Source: Bacillus sp. BA3 (GTDB taxonomy: Bacteria; Bacillota; Bacilli; Bacillales; DSM-1321). From it: DNA of 64,000 nucleotides. Below are positions 33,611-42,019 of the stretch, one piece after another. The position numbers and the translations under genes are program-made. Each line of letters opens with the position of its first letter. Within the stretch, counting starts at the first letter, position 1. A model generated the notes under the pieces. It saw only the letters and a list, made by a program, of their open reading frames with translations. It ran no database searches and had not been told where the DNA came from. Where the stretch lies: NCBI GenBank assembly GCA_002835675.1, contig PIZR01000005.1, positions 1-64,000 of the forward strand, written 5' to 3'.

Positions 33611-35170
33611 ATGGAAGAGATATATGACAAGCTGGAAGTGTTTTCTCCGGCAACAGGTGAGAAGATTGCGGAAATCGTGCCAACGCCATTGAAGTCGATT
33701 CCTCATATATATAAGAAATCAAGACATGCGTTCCAAGAATGGTCGAATCTTTCCATCAAGGAACGGCTGCACTATTTAAAACGGCTTCGTTTATTGATGG
33801 TAGAAAAAATGGATGAAATAGCTGAAGTCATTTCAAAAGATACGGGAAAAGTGAAAATTGAAGCGCTGGTTGCTGATATCATGCCAACGATTGATGCAAT
33901 AAAGCATATCGAGAAACATGCATTGAAAACTCTTTCCGGACGAAAGGTCACCACTCCGCTCATGTTAATTGGAAAAAAATCTTATATCCAATATATGCCC
34001 CGTGGAACGATACTCGTCATTTCACCATGGAATTATCCGCTGCAGCTTTCCATGGTACCCATTCTTAATGCTCTAGCAGCGGGAAATGCAGTCATCGCCA
34101 AGCCCTCAGAGGTAACACCTTTAGTTGGGGTTTGCATCGAAAAGCTGTTTCTTGAAGCTGGTTTCCCGGACGGAATTATACAGTTTGCCCATGGAGGAAA
34201 AGAACTGGGTGCGGCATTAACTGAGCAAAAGCCTGATTATATATTTTTTACTGGATCTGTAAGGACTGGGAAAATGATTGGTGAGGTCGCAGCTAGACAA
34301 CTGATCCCAACGACTTTGGAGCTTGGCGGGAAGGATCCGATGATCGTTCTGCGTGATGCCAACCTGGAACGGGCTGTTAACGGGGCGCTTTGGGGGGCTT
34401 TTACAAATAGCGGGCAGGTGTGCATGAGTGTTGAAAGGGTTTATGTGGAACGTCCTGTTTATAAGGAATTCCTCATGCTTCTTAAAGAAAAGACGAAGTC
34501 CATGAGGCAGGGGGTGCATTCGCAGGATGACATCGGTTCAATGACCTTCCCGGCACAAGTTGATATTGTGGCTGGACAACTGGAGGATGCACTGAATAAG
34601 GGGGCCGTACTTGAAGCCGGAATACCTCCGAAAGAGTGGAAAACGGGACAGACCCATTTCATTCCGCCGACGATTCTGTCCAATGTCGATCATTCCATGA
34701 AAATCATGAAAGAAGAAACGTTCGGACCAGTGTTGCCTGTTGTGCCTTTTGATACGGAGGAAGAAGTGATCGCCCTGGCAAATGAAAGTGAATATGGACT
34801 CAATTCCAGCGTTTGGACGATGGATAGTGAAAAAGCAAGCAAAATTGCGTCTCGGTTAGTAACAGGGGCGGTGACGATCAATGATGTGCTGATAACGGTT
34901 GCTAATCATCATTTACCATTTGGCGGTGCCAAACAAAGTGGGGTTGGCCGCTATCATGGCGAGCATGGATTAAAGATTTTCTGCCATGAAAAAGCGATCA
35001 TGATCGATAAAGGTAAAAACAATACAGAAATACAATGGTATCCATATGAAGGGAAATACACGAGTTTTTTATCGCTGTTTCAGAACTACTTTTCTGCCAA
35101 ACCGAACTGGATTCGTTTCGGCAAAGAATATTTGCGATTGATTAAAATATCCAAAGGGTACAGAAAATGA
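33611..35170 (+). CDS. NAD(P)-dependent aldehyde dehydrogenase
   Basis: Oxidises aldehydes to acids. It has the Rossmann and catalytic domains of the ALDH superfamily: SPWNYP, AGNAVIAKPSEVTP, FTGSVRTGK, the general base in LELGGKDP, the nucleophile in NSGQVCMSVERV, and EETFGPVLPV. The C-terminal 50 residues (FQNYFSAKPNWIRFGKEYLRLI) are basic and semi-hydrophobic. This makes the protein (519 aa) somewhat longer than soluble ALDHs and could help it associate with membranes, as in fatty-aldehyde dehydrogenases (inference). AAGGGGAGT precedes the start. Substrate is not assignable. Confidence 0.9.
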   Translation: MEEIYDKLEVFSPATGEKIAEIVPTPLKSIPHIYKKSRHAFQEWSNLSIKERLHYLKRLRLLMVEKMDEIAEVISKDTGKVKIEALVADIMPTIDAIKHIEKHALKTLSGRKVTTPLMLIGKKSYIQYMPRGTILVISPWNYPLQLSMVPILNALAAGNAVIAKPSEVTPLVGVCIEKLFLEAGFPDGIIQFAHGGKELGAALTEQKPDYIFFTGSVRTGKMIGEVAARQLIPTTLELGGKDPMIVLRDANLERAVNGALWGAFTNSGQVCMSVERVYVERPVYKEFLMLLKEKTKSMRQGVHSQDDIGSMTFPAQVDIVAGQLEDALNKGAVLEAGIPPKEWKTGQTHFIPPTILSNVDHSMKIMKEETFGPVLPVVPFDTEEEVIALANESEYGLNSSVWTMDSEKASKIASRLVTGAVTINDVLITVANHHLPFGGAKQSGVGRYHGEHGLKIFCHEKAIMIDKGKNNTEIQWYPYEGKYTSFLSLFQNYFSAKPNWIRFGKEYLRLIKISKGYRK

Positions 35171-35245
35171 AATCCATTTATAAAAAAGATTGTTATTTTC
35201 ATAACGAGCGCGTATACTATGAATATACTTAATAACTGATTTTCC

Positions 35246-35379
35246 TTTTCAAAGGGGAGTAGCGTTAGGGTTCGCCCTAAAACAAAGTCGTCATTACGTG
35301 AATGTTAAACATTCATCGGCTTTGTTGACATGTTTTCATGTTCAGCAAGACCTTTGCCTATATGGCAGAGGTCTTTTTA
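35246..35379 (+). ncRNA. yybP-ykoY manganese riboswitch
   Basis: The leader of the TerC-family gene has the conserved AAAGGGGAGTAGC start, an internal hairpin (TTAGGG with CCCTAA), a long second arm (GAATGTTAAACATTC), the TTTGTTGACATG segment and the closing CAGCAAGACCTTTGCC. P1 can form between CAAAGG (35250-35255) and CCTTTG (35351-35356). The same CCTTTG is part of the terminator stem, so the two structures exclude each other. In this class Mn2+ binding stabilises P1 and allows read-through. A TerC/YkoY gene downstream is the classical context. Confidence 0.9.
35348..35379 (+). terminator. riboswitch-controlled terminator before the TerC gene
   Basis: AGACCTTTGCC (35348-35358) pairs with GGCAGAGGTCT (35364-35374, one G-U), followed by TTTTATTTT. 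The left arm overlaps the 3' strand of riboswitch P1. Confidence 0.88.
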
Positions 35380-35429
35380 TTTTGCCAATGCCAGTAGGAA
35401 GGAAATACTAACTATTGGAGGTTGAATGG

Positions 35430-36212
35430 ATGGAAGCATCAATATTATTGGAATATGGCTGGGTCCTTCTTATCTTGGTTGGATTAGAAGGGATACTTGC
35501 TGCGGATAACGCAGTCGTCATGGCTGTCATGGTTAAGCATTTGCCAAAAGAACAACAGCGAAAAGCCTTGTTTTATGGTTTGATGGGAGCTTTTGTTTTC
35601 CGCTTTGCAAGCTTATTCCTTATTTCCTTTCTTGTCGAGGTGTGGCAAGTTCAAGCAATCGGTGCGATTTACTTACTTTTCATTGCTTTTCAGCACATTT
35701 ACAAAAAATACGCTGGTAAAGGTGAGAAGGAAATCACGAAACCTAAAAAGCAATCCGGCTTTTGGATGACCGTGGTAAAGGTTGAAGCGGCTGATATAGC
35801 TTTCGCAATCGATTCGATGTTGGCTGCTGTCGCACTGGCTGTTACACTTCCTGAAACAGGCTGGATGAAAGTCGGCGGTATTGACGGAGGGCAATTCGCT
35901 ATCATGTTCCTCGGCGGCATGATTGGATTGATCATTATGCGATTTGCAGCAAATGGGTTCGTGAAGTTGCTTCATCAGCGTCCTTCCCTAGAAACGGCTG
36001 CATTTTTGATAGTGGGTTGGGTAGGAGTGAAGTTGGCGGTACACACACTCGCACACCCTTCACTGGCTATCATCGATCATCATTTCCCTGAATCAACTCT
36101 TTGGAAATCGATTTTCTGGGTCGTTTTGATTGGAATTGCAGCAGGTGCATGGATCATTTCAAGCAAAAAAGAAAAAAAAGAAAAAGAAGAGAAAAAAATA
36201 CAGGAAGCTTAA
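35430..36212 (+). CDS. TerC-family integral membrane protein (YkoY-like)
   Basis: A 260-aa protein with about seven membrane spans. It has the TerC signatures GLEGILAADNAVVMAVMVKHLP (metal-binding Asp and Asn) and VEAADIAFAIDSMLAAVALA (second acidic motif). TerC proteins of Bacillus (YceF, YkoY) export or deliver Mn2+ to secreted enzymes, which fits the riboswitch upstream. An in-frame TTG at 35415 lies within the GGAGG ribosome binding site, so ATG 35430 (8-base spacing) is chosen. The Lys/Glu-rich C-terminus (KKEKKEKEEKK) is cytoplasmic by the positive-inside rule. Confidence 0.93.
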   Translation: MEASILLEYGWVLLILVGLEGILAADNAVVMAVMVKHLPKEQQRKALFYGLMGAFVFRFASLFLISFLVEVWQVQAIGAIYLLFIAFQHIYKKYAGKGEKEITKPKKQSGFWMTVVKVEAADIAFAIDSMLAAVALAVTLPETGWMKVGGIDGGQFAIMFLGGMIGLIIMRFAANGFVKLLHQRPSLETAAFLIVGWVGVKLAVHTLAHPSLAIIDHHFPESTLWKSIFWVVLIGIAAGAWIISSKKEKKEKEEKKIQEA

Positions 36213-36246
36213 AAAAACAGGCGTGCTGGTCACGCCTGTTTTTTTT
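36211..36246 (+). terminator. rho-independent terminator after the TerC gene
   Basis: AAAAAACAGGCGTG and TCACGCCTGTTTTTT form a strong stem around CTGG, followed by more T residues. The 320 bp from here to sigI contain no supported gene and no promoter I can assign. Confidence 0.88.
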
Positions 36247-36566
36247 GCTTTTTCATGTATTTTTGGAGATGACCCTCAAAAGCGCAGGGATGTTTACGAA
36301 TGATATGTTAAAAGATGTGAATATTAAATTCCGGTTATAAAAATGACAAATGTCCCATTGTATTGGACAAAAATCAGGAAAAAGATAACTTACTGTAATT
36401 GCACTGTAATAAACGAGAAAAAACTAAGTATTTTATCATGTTGATATATTATGTGATTTAATTTTTAATGCAAAAATAGTTCTTTTGGTACTGTCTTTTA
36501 GACTCCCTCCGCTTAAGATAAGTATGTTGATGCGTATTTTATGTTCAACAGGAGCGAGGTGAGCAA

Positions 36567-37310
36567 ATGCTTGGATTGTTGTTTACAGCATTCAAAAAAA
36601 AGCGTTCTTTAGAAGAAACCGTATTGAAAATTCAACAAGGCGATATTAGCCTTCGTAATGATACCATAGAGTCATTCAAACCTTTTATTGCGAAAACAGT
36701 GTCATCGGTTTGCAAACGTTACATATACGAATCAGATGATGAATTCAGTATTGGACTGATTGCTTTTAACGAGGCAATCGATAAATATTCCCCGGAAAAA
36801 GGCCGTTCTTTATTGGCATTTGCCGAAACCCTCGTTAAACGAAGGGTTATAGATTATATAAGAAGCCAGTCCAAACAAAAAGAAGTCCTATTGGATTTAT
36901 CACTGAATGATGATAATGAGCAAAGCCATATATATATCGATAATGAAAATTCCATCAATGAATACGAGAAGCAGAAGGAATCGGAAAGAAGAAAAGAAGA
37001 AATTCTGCTTTATATAAGCCATCTAGAGGATTTTGGTCTGTCATTTGAGGATTTAGTTGAAAACTCTCCCAAACATGCAGATGCCAGGAAGGGAGCTATT
37101 ATGATCGCTAAATTGTTAATGGAAGATGACGAACTGAAAGAAATCCTGTTTGCAAAAAAGCGGCTGCCCGTAAAACAGCTTGAGGGAAAAGTGGAAGTAA
37201 GCAGAAAAACGATTGAACGGAACAGAAAGTACATCATTGCTGTGGCAATCATAATAAACGGAGATTTTTTGTATTTGAATGATTATATAAAAGGGGCTAT
37301 CGATGAATGA
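36567..37310 (+). CDS. sigI: RNA polymerase sigma factor SigI
   Basis: An alternative sigma factor of the SigI group. Region 2 is visible as DEFSIGLIAFNEAIDKYSPEKGRSLLAFAETLVKRRVIDYIR, then a charged linker, then a SigI-type C-terminal DNA-binding domain (LPVKQLEGKVEVSRKTIERNRKYIIAVAII). The 247 aa length is typical. It overlaps rsgI by four bases (ATGA). In B. subtilis SigI is heat-inducible and acts on cell-wall genes, and the pair is autoregulated. No clear SigI promoter could be read in the preceding 300 bp. Confidence 0.95.
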   Translation: MLGLLFTAFKKKRSLEETVLKIQQGDISLRNDTIESFKPFIAKTVSSVCKRYIYESDDEFSIGLIAFNEAIDKYSPEKGRSLLAFAETLVKRRVIDYIRSQSKQKEVLLDLSLNDDNEQSHIYIDNENSINEYEKQKESERRKEEILLYISHLEDFGLSFEDLVENSPKHADARKGAIMIAKLLMEDDELKEILFAKKRLPVKQLEGKVEVSRKTIERNRKYIIAVAIIINGDFLYLNDYIKGAIDE

Positions 37311-38560
37311 AAAAAGGAGTTATTCTTTCAGTTAATAAGCGATTTGTTACCCTATTGACCCCCGAGGGTGAATTTCTGAAAACCAAAAGGCAGGAACGGG
37401 AATATGAAGTGGGTGAGGAAATCACTTTTTCACCTGCTAAACAAAAGTTCACTTTAGCCTTTTCCAATTTTCATTCATCTTTCAAAAAAACGGCCGTGCT
37501 AAGCATTGCCTCCACCTTCTTGATTCTGTTTTCGATTCTTCCTTCTTATTTCCCTGGTCCTGTGTCGGCATACATGACGATAGATGTGAATCCAAGCATT
37601 GAATTGGAGCTTGACGATGATTTAGAAGTTCTCAAACTTACCGGTTTAAATGAAGACGGCAAGCTTGTGATTGGTCAGCTGAAGGACTGGAAAGGCAAGG
37701 ATATAAAGACTGTTACAAACCGTATCGTTGAAACGACGAAGCAACTTGGTTATTTGAAAGGAAATAAACAAATTGTGGTTTCCACAACGTTATTGGAAAA
37801 AGATAAAGAACTGGATAAGAATTTAAAAGAAGAGATAAAAGAAATTTCTGAGCAGGATAATGTTTCTAACACAAAAATGAAAGTGATCCAGGCAACAAAA
37901 AGCGATCGGAAGCAAGCAAGGGAACAAGGCATATCCACTGGAAAGTATCTCGAAAAGAAGTTGAATGAAGATAAAGATAAGGATAAGGTAAAAGTCAATA
38001 AGAGGGAGCCTGCTCCAGCACCAGATAAAAAAGTCGAGGATAAGGGTGTTAATCCGAAAGAGAAGAGCGTAACGCTGAGTACGGAAAACAAATCGGATGG
38101 AGAAAAGAAAAAAGAGAATAATGAAATTGAAATAAAGCAAAAGCAGGCCAATGAAGCCAAACCGACTGAACGGAAAAACGCGGGTATGGAAGTTACCAAA
38201 ATTAAGAAACAAAATGAACGGGAAGATACAATTGGAAAACGGAAACGGGATGCAATAAATGGACACAAGGAAAAAAGCAACGAGAAAAAAGGAAAATCCG
38301 AAAGCGACCACAGCAACCAATCAAAGAACAAGCAGAAAAATGAAAAGAATGATAAAAAGTTCGATGTGAAAAAAGTTTCTTCAGCCAAAGAAAATAATAA
38401 TGATCATTTAAAGCACGAAAGTAAAAATAAACAAGCTAACCAAGTGAAGCAGGCTAATCGGGATAAGCAAGCAAAACAGCATAAGCAAAATAAACAAGAT
38501 TGGGATAAGTCGAAAAGGGGTATCGGCAATAATGGAAAAGGAAATGGACATAATGATTAA
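37307..38560 (+). CDS. rsgI: membrane anti-sigma factor RsgI
   Basis: Binds SigI in the cytoplasm through its N-terminal domain (MKKGVILSVNKRFVTLLTPEGEF, about residues 1-55). It crosses the membrane once (about 63-83, AVLSIASTFLILFSILPSYF) and displays the conserved RsgI periplasmic segment (SAYMTIDVNPSIELELDDDLEVL). The rest (about 220-417) is a highly charged, Lys/Asn/Gln/Glu-rich, low-complexity tail ending in short QANQ, DKQAKQHKQ and GNNGKGNGHND stretches, probably disordered and wall-penetrating. It is coupled to sigI by a four-base overlap. Confidence 0.92.
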   Translation: MKKGVILSVNKRFVTLLTPEGEFLKTKRQEREYEVGEEITFSPAKQKFTLAFSNFHSSFKKTAVLSIASTFLILFSILPSYFPGPVSAYMTIDVNPSIELELDDDLEVLKLTGLNEDGKLVIGQLKDWKGKDIKTVTNRIVETTKQLGYLKGNKQIVVSTTLLEKDKELDKNLKEEIKEISEQDNVSNTKMKVIQATKSDRKQAREQGISTGKYLEKKLNEDKDKDKVKVNKREPAPAPDKKVEDKGVNPKEKSVTLSTENKSDGEKKKENNEIEIKQKQANEAKPTERKNAGMEVTKIKKQNEREDTIGKRKRDAINGHKEKSNEKKGKSESDHSNQSKNKQKNEKNDKKFDVKKVSSAKENNNDHLKHESKNKQANQVKQANRDKQAKQHKQNKQDWDKSKRGIGNNGKGNGHND

Positions 38561-38561
38561 A

Positions 38562-38588
38562 AAGAGTCCAGCATGCAGCTGGACTCTT
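38562..38588. terminator. terminator hairpin between rsgI and the SASP gene
   Basis: AAGAGTCCAGC and GCTGGACTCTT form a perfect 11-bp stem around ATGCA in the gap between convergent genes. The T tract is short. Confidence 0.65.
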
Positions 38589-38616
38589 AGCCATGGATAT
38601 TTAATTGTGTTAGGAA

Positions 38617-38808
38617 TTATTGACCTTTAAGTTGAGATTGTGCTTGTTGTACAAGGCGTTTCGTAATTTCTCCGCCAACTGAACCATTGGCACGTGCTGA
38701 AGTATCGGAACCTAATTGTACACCGAATTCAGATGCAATTTCATATTTGATTTGTTCTAATGCTTGTTCGATTCCAGGAACAAGAAGATTGTTACTGCTG
38801 TTAGCCAT
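38617..38808 (-). CDS. alpha/beta-type small acid-soluble spore protein
   Basis: Coats and protects spore DNA and is degraded by GPR protease at germination. The 63-aa sequence carries the family motifs [23 protein letters not shown] (including the GPR cleavage site region) and [24 protein letters not shown] precedes the start. A small CGGC-TTTT-GCCG hairpin lies in the leader. I could not identify a convincing sigma-G promoter. This gene is direct evidence of a spore-former. Confidence 0.96.
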   Translation of the reverse strand: MANSSNNLLVPGIEQALEQIKYEIASEFGVQLGSDTSARANGSVGGEITKRLVQQAQSQLKGQ

Positions 38809-38995
38809 TTTTAAATCTCCCCTTTACTTTTTCAACGGCTTTTGCCGCTGTAATGATAGTATAAGTAGAATGTCGAGTTTTACTTATATGAGCAGTACCA
38901 AACTTATTGGTAAACCTGCCTATTTGTTGTAAGTAAGTCAGTTTTAAAAGAGAATGGAAAAAAGAATGAAAAAAGGGTAAACTAGATATTTAATG

Positions 38996-39014
38996 GTTAT
39001 GTGATTCACATAAC
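38996..39014. promoter_or_regulatory. perfect inverted repeat in front of the potassium channel gene
   Basis: GTTATGTG-ATT-CACATAAC is a perfect 8-bp inverted repeat ending 28 bp before the start codon and just before the ribosome binding site. It could be an operator or a small RNA hairpin. No regulator is obvious nearby. Confidence 0.5.
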
Positions 39015-39042
39015 TATATAGGAGTAAGAAAGGAAACTCTTT

Positions 39043-40395
39043 ATGTTTGCTATCAAAAAAATATTATCAAAGTTAACACCAGCTCAGCTTATTGTCGGTT
39101 ATTATTTTTTGGCCGTCACTATCTCGACCGTACTGTTGAGCTTGCCGGTTGCTCTGAAGCCAGGCGTGGAATTTAAATTCATGGATGCTTTATTCACAGC
39201 GGTAAGTGCAGTTAGTGTGACAGGTCTGACAGTTGTTAGTTTGCCTGAAGTGTATAATGAGGTAGGCTATTTCATTCTAATGTTCGTTCTCCAATTTGGC
39301 GGTATTGGCATCATGACACTCGGAACCTTTTTCTGGCTTATAGTGGGAAAGAAAATCGGTTTGAAGGAAAGGCAATTGATCATGACTGATCAAAATCAAT
39401 CGAATCTTTCGGGCCTTGTTAAATTATTGATCCAAATCATTCAGATATTTGTCGTAATTGAAATGATTGGAGCTCTCGTTTTAGGTATTTACTTTCTGAA
39501 TTTTTTTCCAGACTGGAAAGAGGCCTTTTTAAATGGCTTATTTTTAGCCGTAAGTGCCACCACGAATGCTGGTTTTGATATTACCGGTATATCGATGATT
39601 CCATTTAAAGACGATTATTTTGTACAGTTCATTACGATTATCCTGCTTACCCTTGGCGCCATTGGGTTTCCTGTTTTAATTGAGCTGAAAGAGTTTTTGT
39701 CCAATAGGGCCCGTACTTATAAGTTTCATTTTTCTTTGTTCACGAAGCTGACCTCTGTCACCTTCTTTTCCCTTATAATTGGGGGAACGATCCTGATTTA
39801 CCTCCTGGAAATAAATGGATTCTTTAAAAATAAGAGCTGGCATGAATCGTTCTTCTACTCTTTATTTATGTCCTCCAATACTCGAAGCGGCGGGTTAGCA
39901 ACAATGAATGTGAGTGACTTTTCGGAACCGACCCTTTTATTGATGAGCATTTTGATGTTCATTGGAGCATCCCCAAGTTCAGTCGGGGGAGGAATCCGGA
40001 CAACTACATTGGCCATCATGATTCTATTTTTATGGAATTTCATGAGAGGAAGGCGTTCCATTAAAGTGTTCAAACGGGAAATTCACCCCGATGATATCCG
40101 AAAAGCGACTGCAGTTATGATTATGGGATCCCTCCTTTGCATAATGGCGGTCTTCATTTTATCCATTACCGAAAATTTCACTTTGATGCAAATCATTTTT
40201 GAGGTATGTTCGGCTTTCGGCTCAGTCGGCCTTTCGATGGGAATAACGCCTGACCTCAGCAATACCGGTAAAATTGTCATCATGATCATTATGTTCATTG
40301 GCCGTGTCGGGATAACCTCCCTCCTGTATATCATAGGCCATAAAGAAGTTACGGAAAATTTCCATTATCCAAAAGAACGCGTCATCATTGGGTAA
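39043..40395 (+). CDS. ktrD: potassium uptake channel subunit KtrB/KtrD (TrkH/Ktr family)
   Basis: Membrane subunit of a Ktr K+ uptake system. The four pseudo-repeats carry the selectivity-filter sequences in order: SVTGLT, TTNAGF, NTRSGG and GSVGLS. The 450 aa length matches KtrD/KtrB. The cytoplasmic gating partner (KtrA/KtrC) is not adjacent. In B. subtilis ktrAB is an operon while ktrC and ktrD are separate, hence the KtrD name (inference). AAAGGA lies upstream. No c-di-AMP riboswitch is visible. Confidence 0.88.
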   Translation: MFAIKKILSKLTPAQLIVGYYFLAVTISTVLLSLPVALKPGVEFKFMDALFTAVSAVSVTGLTVVSLPEVYNEVGYFILMFVLQFGGIGIMTLGTFFWLIVGKKIGLKERQLIMTDQNQSNLSGLVKLLIQIIQIFVVIEMIGALVLGIYFLNFFPDWKEAFLNGLFLAVSATTNAGFDITGISMIPFKDDYFVQFITIILLTLGAIGFPVLIELKEFLSNRARTYKFHFSLFTKLTSVTFFSLIIGGTILIYLLEINGFFKNKSWHESFFYSLFMSSNTRSGGLATMNVSDFSEPTLLLMSILMFIGASPSSVGGGIRTTTLAIMILFLWNFMRGRRSIKVFKREIHPDDIRKATAVMIMGSLLCIMAVFILSITENFTLMQIIFEVCSAFGSVGLSMGITPDLSNTGKIVIMIIMFIGRVGITSLLYIIGHKEVTENFHYPKERVIIG

Positions 40396-40415
40396 ATGAT
40401 TTAAGTTTAACAGTG

Positions 40416-40442
40416 ACCTTTCCACCCGTGGAAAGGTTTTTT
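40416..40442 (+). terminator. rho-independent terminator after ktrD
   Basis: ACCTTTCCAC and GTGGAAAGGT form a perfect 10-bp stem around CC, followed by TTTTTT. Confidence 0.85.
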
Positions 40443-40592
40443 GTGTTGTTTGCAGGAATCATGGATAAAATGTTGAAATTTACCTATAAGTGAGTTTTCC
40501 ACCATTTCTATTTAAAAGATATACTAATTTAATCCCTTACTTGGAATTCGATCAGATGAAGTATAAATCATTTTGGTAAGGAGGTGGAAGAA

Positions 40593-41915
40593 GTGAAGAA
40601 ATATACAGGAAGAATCTTTGTCCCTGCCCTTTTCTTCATATTGATACTGCCCTATATAGGGTGGCTGGGTCATGAAGAACGCAGGTTTTCCGCCTTTGCA
40701 GGAATATATTTAATCGTAATTTTGACCATAGCCTGGTGTTTGGGTGCCAACTTTGATCATAAACGTAAAACGATTGCTTTATTGCAGGATAGCGAAGGGC
40801 GTTATCGCATTATCTCCAATTACTCCAAAGAACTGGTCAATAGCTTCAATGAGGTTATTTTCCAGACGGATGATAAAGGAAATTGGCTGTACTTAAACCC
40901 GGCATGGAAATCGATGAGTGGTGCAACCGTGAATGAATCCCTGGGGCTTCACTTTTCTAAACATATGGATAAAAATTCTTATCAGGATGTATTAAAGGCC
41001 TTTGCGGACACCTTTCATCGAGGGAATAAATACTTTCGCGCGGACATCAAACTAAATGCGAAAAAGGGAACAAGTTGGGTTGAAGCATTCGTTAAACTAA
41101 TTTATGATGACGCTGGGAAATTCATCGGGACGGCGGGCATATTATCGGAAATCAATGAACGTAAACATGCGGAAGAGAAGCTTGTGAGCCTAAACGAACA
41201 TTTGGCAATCACATCAAGCAAATTATCAACGGCTGCCCAACTTGCGGCAGGGATTGCACATGAGGTCAGGAACCCGATGACAGCGATAATGGGATTCGTG
41301 AAGTTGATTAAAGATGGCGGTGCCGAAAAGCAGGAGTACTATGATATTATTTTTTCGGAAATAAATCGAATTGAGCAAGTGCTGAATGAACTCTTGCTGC
41401 TATCGAAACCTGCTGAGGCGGTTTTTCTTGAGAAGGATTTAAAGGAAAGCTGCAACCATGTCGTGACGTTGTTGGAGACAAACGCCGTACTGAACGATAT
41501 TCAAATTCATAAAAATTATGATTCGGAACCTATTTTTATGTACTTTGATGAAAACCAAATCAAGCAAGTACTAATAAACATGATAAAAAATTCCATAGAA
41601 TCGATGCCGAATGGCGGAAATATTTTTGTAAGCATAAATGGGGAAAATGGGGAAGTTTTTTTGAGCATTTTGGACGAAGGGGAGGGTATTCCGGAAAACT
41701 CCCTGCAAAAAGTAGGAGAACCATTTTTTACTACAAAAACATCAGGAACAGGATTGGGTCTTTCCGTTTGTTTTAGAATCATCGAAAATCATGGCGGAAA
41801 AGTTTTCATCACAAGTGAACTGAAAAAAGGTACGAAAATCGTATGTATATTTCCCACCGTCCAAAAAAAGGAATATAGTGGGAAAGAAAAGGTCCAGGTA
41901 CAGGGCTTTGAATGA
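40593..41915 (+). CDS. membrane PAS-domain histidine kinase (sporulation-kinase type)
   Basis: About 440 aa. Two N-terminal membrane helices (about residues 8-26 and 35-53) with almost no external loop are followed by a PAS domain (about 80-200, NEVIFQTDDKGNWLYLNPAWKSMSG). Then come HisKA with AGIAHEVRNPMTAIMGF and the catalytic domain (NQIKQVLINMIKNSIESMP, DEGEGIP, GTGLGLS). The H-box with HEVRNPMTA is the form shared by the Kin kinases of the Spo0 phosphorelay. No response regulator is adjacent, which also fits a phosphorelay input. GTG 40593 is preferred over GTG 40584, which lies in the AAGGAGG ribosome binding site. Confidence 0.88.
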   Translation: MKKYTGRIFVPALFFILILPYIGWLGHEERRFSAFAGIYLIVILTIAWCLGANFDHKRKTIALLQDSEGRYRIISNYSKELVNSFNEVIFQTDDKGNWLYLNPAWKSMSGATVNESLGLHFSKHMDKNSYQDVLKAFADTFHRGNKYFRADIKLNAKKGTSWVEAFVKLIYDDAGKFIGTAGILSEINERKHAEEKLVSLNEHLAITSSKLSTAAQLAAGIAHEVRNPMTAIMGFVKLIKDGGAEKQEYYDIIFSEINRIEQVLNELLLLSKPAEAVFLEKDLKESCNHVVTLLETNAVLNDIQIHKNYDSEPIFMYFDENQIKQVLINMIKNSIESMPNGGNIFVSINGENGEVFLSILDEGEGIPENSLQKVGEPFFTTKTSGTGLGLSVCFRIIENHGGKVFITSELKKGTKIVCIFPTVQKKEYSGKEKVQVQGFE

Positions 41916-41937
41916 TAAGAAAATAATGATTTAATTG

Positions 41938-41967
41938 TTGAAAAAATCTGAATGTTGTGTATATAAT
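41938..41967 (+). promoter_or_regulatory. sigma-A promoter of the fatty-acid degradation operon
   Basis: TTGAAA, an 18-bp spacer and a perfect TATAAT. Transcription would start near 41974, just before the TetR-type operator. Confidence 0.65.
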
Positions 41968-41983
41968 TTAAAAGTAATAACAT

Positions 41984-41997
41984 ACTAACCGGTCAGT
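41984..41997. promoter_or_regulatory. TetR-type operator, site 1
   Basis: ACTAACCGGTCAGT is a 14-bp near-palindrome (ACTRACCRGTYAGT) positioned over the presumed transcription start. It matches a second site at 46315, and both are preceded by ACAT. Confidence 0.7.
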
Positions 41998-42019
41998 TAG
42001 TTTAAAAGGAGGATTCAAT

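Noticed and set aside
36480..36560. Possible SigI autoregulated promoter before sigI (CTCCCTCC ... CGTATTTTATG)
   Set aside because: Spacing and -35 do not convincingly match what I remember of SigI promoters, so it is not listed as a feature.
37750..38388. Minus-strand ORF of 212 codons opposite the end of rsgI
   Set aside because: It is the mirror of the Lys/Glu-rich coding tail (AAA/GAA codons read as Phe/Ser/Leu). It has no ribosome binding site, and the plus-strand RsgI frame is well supported.
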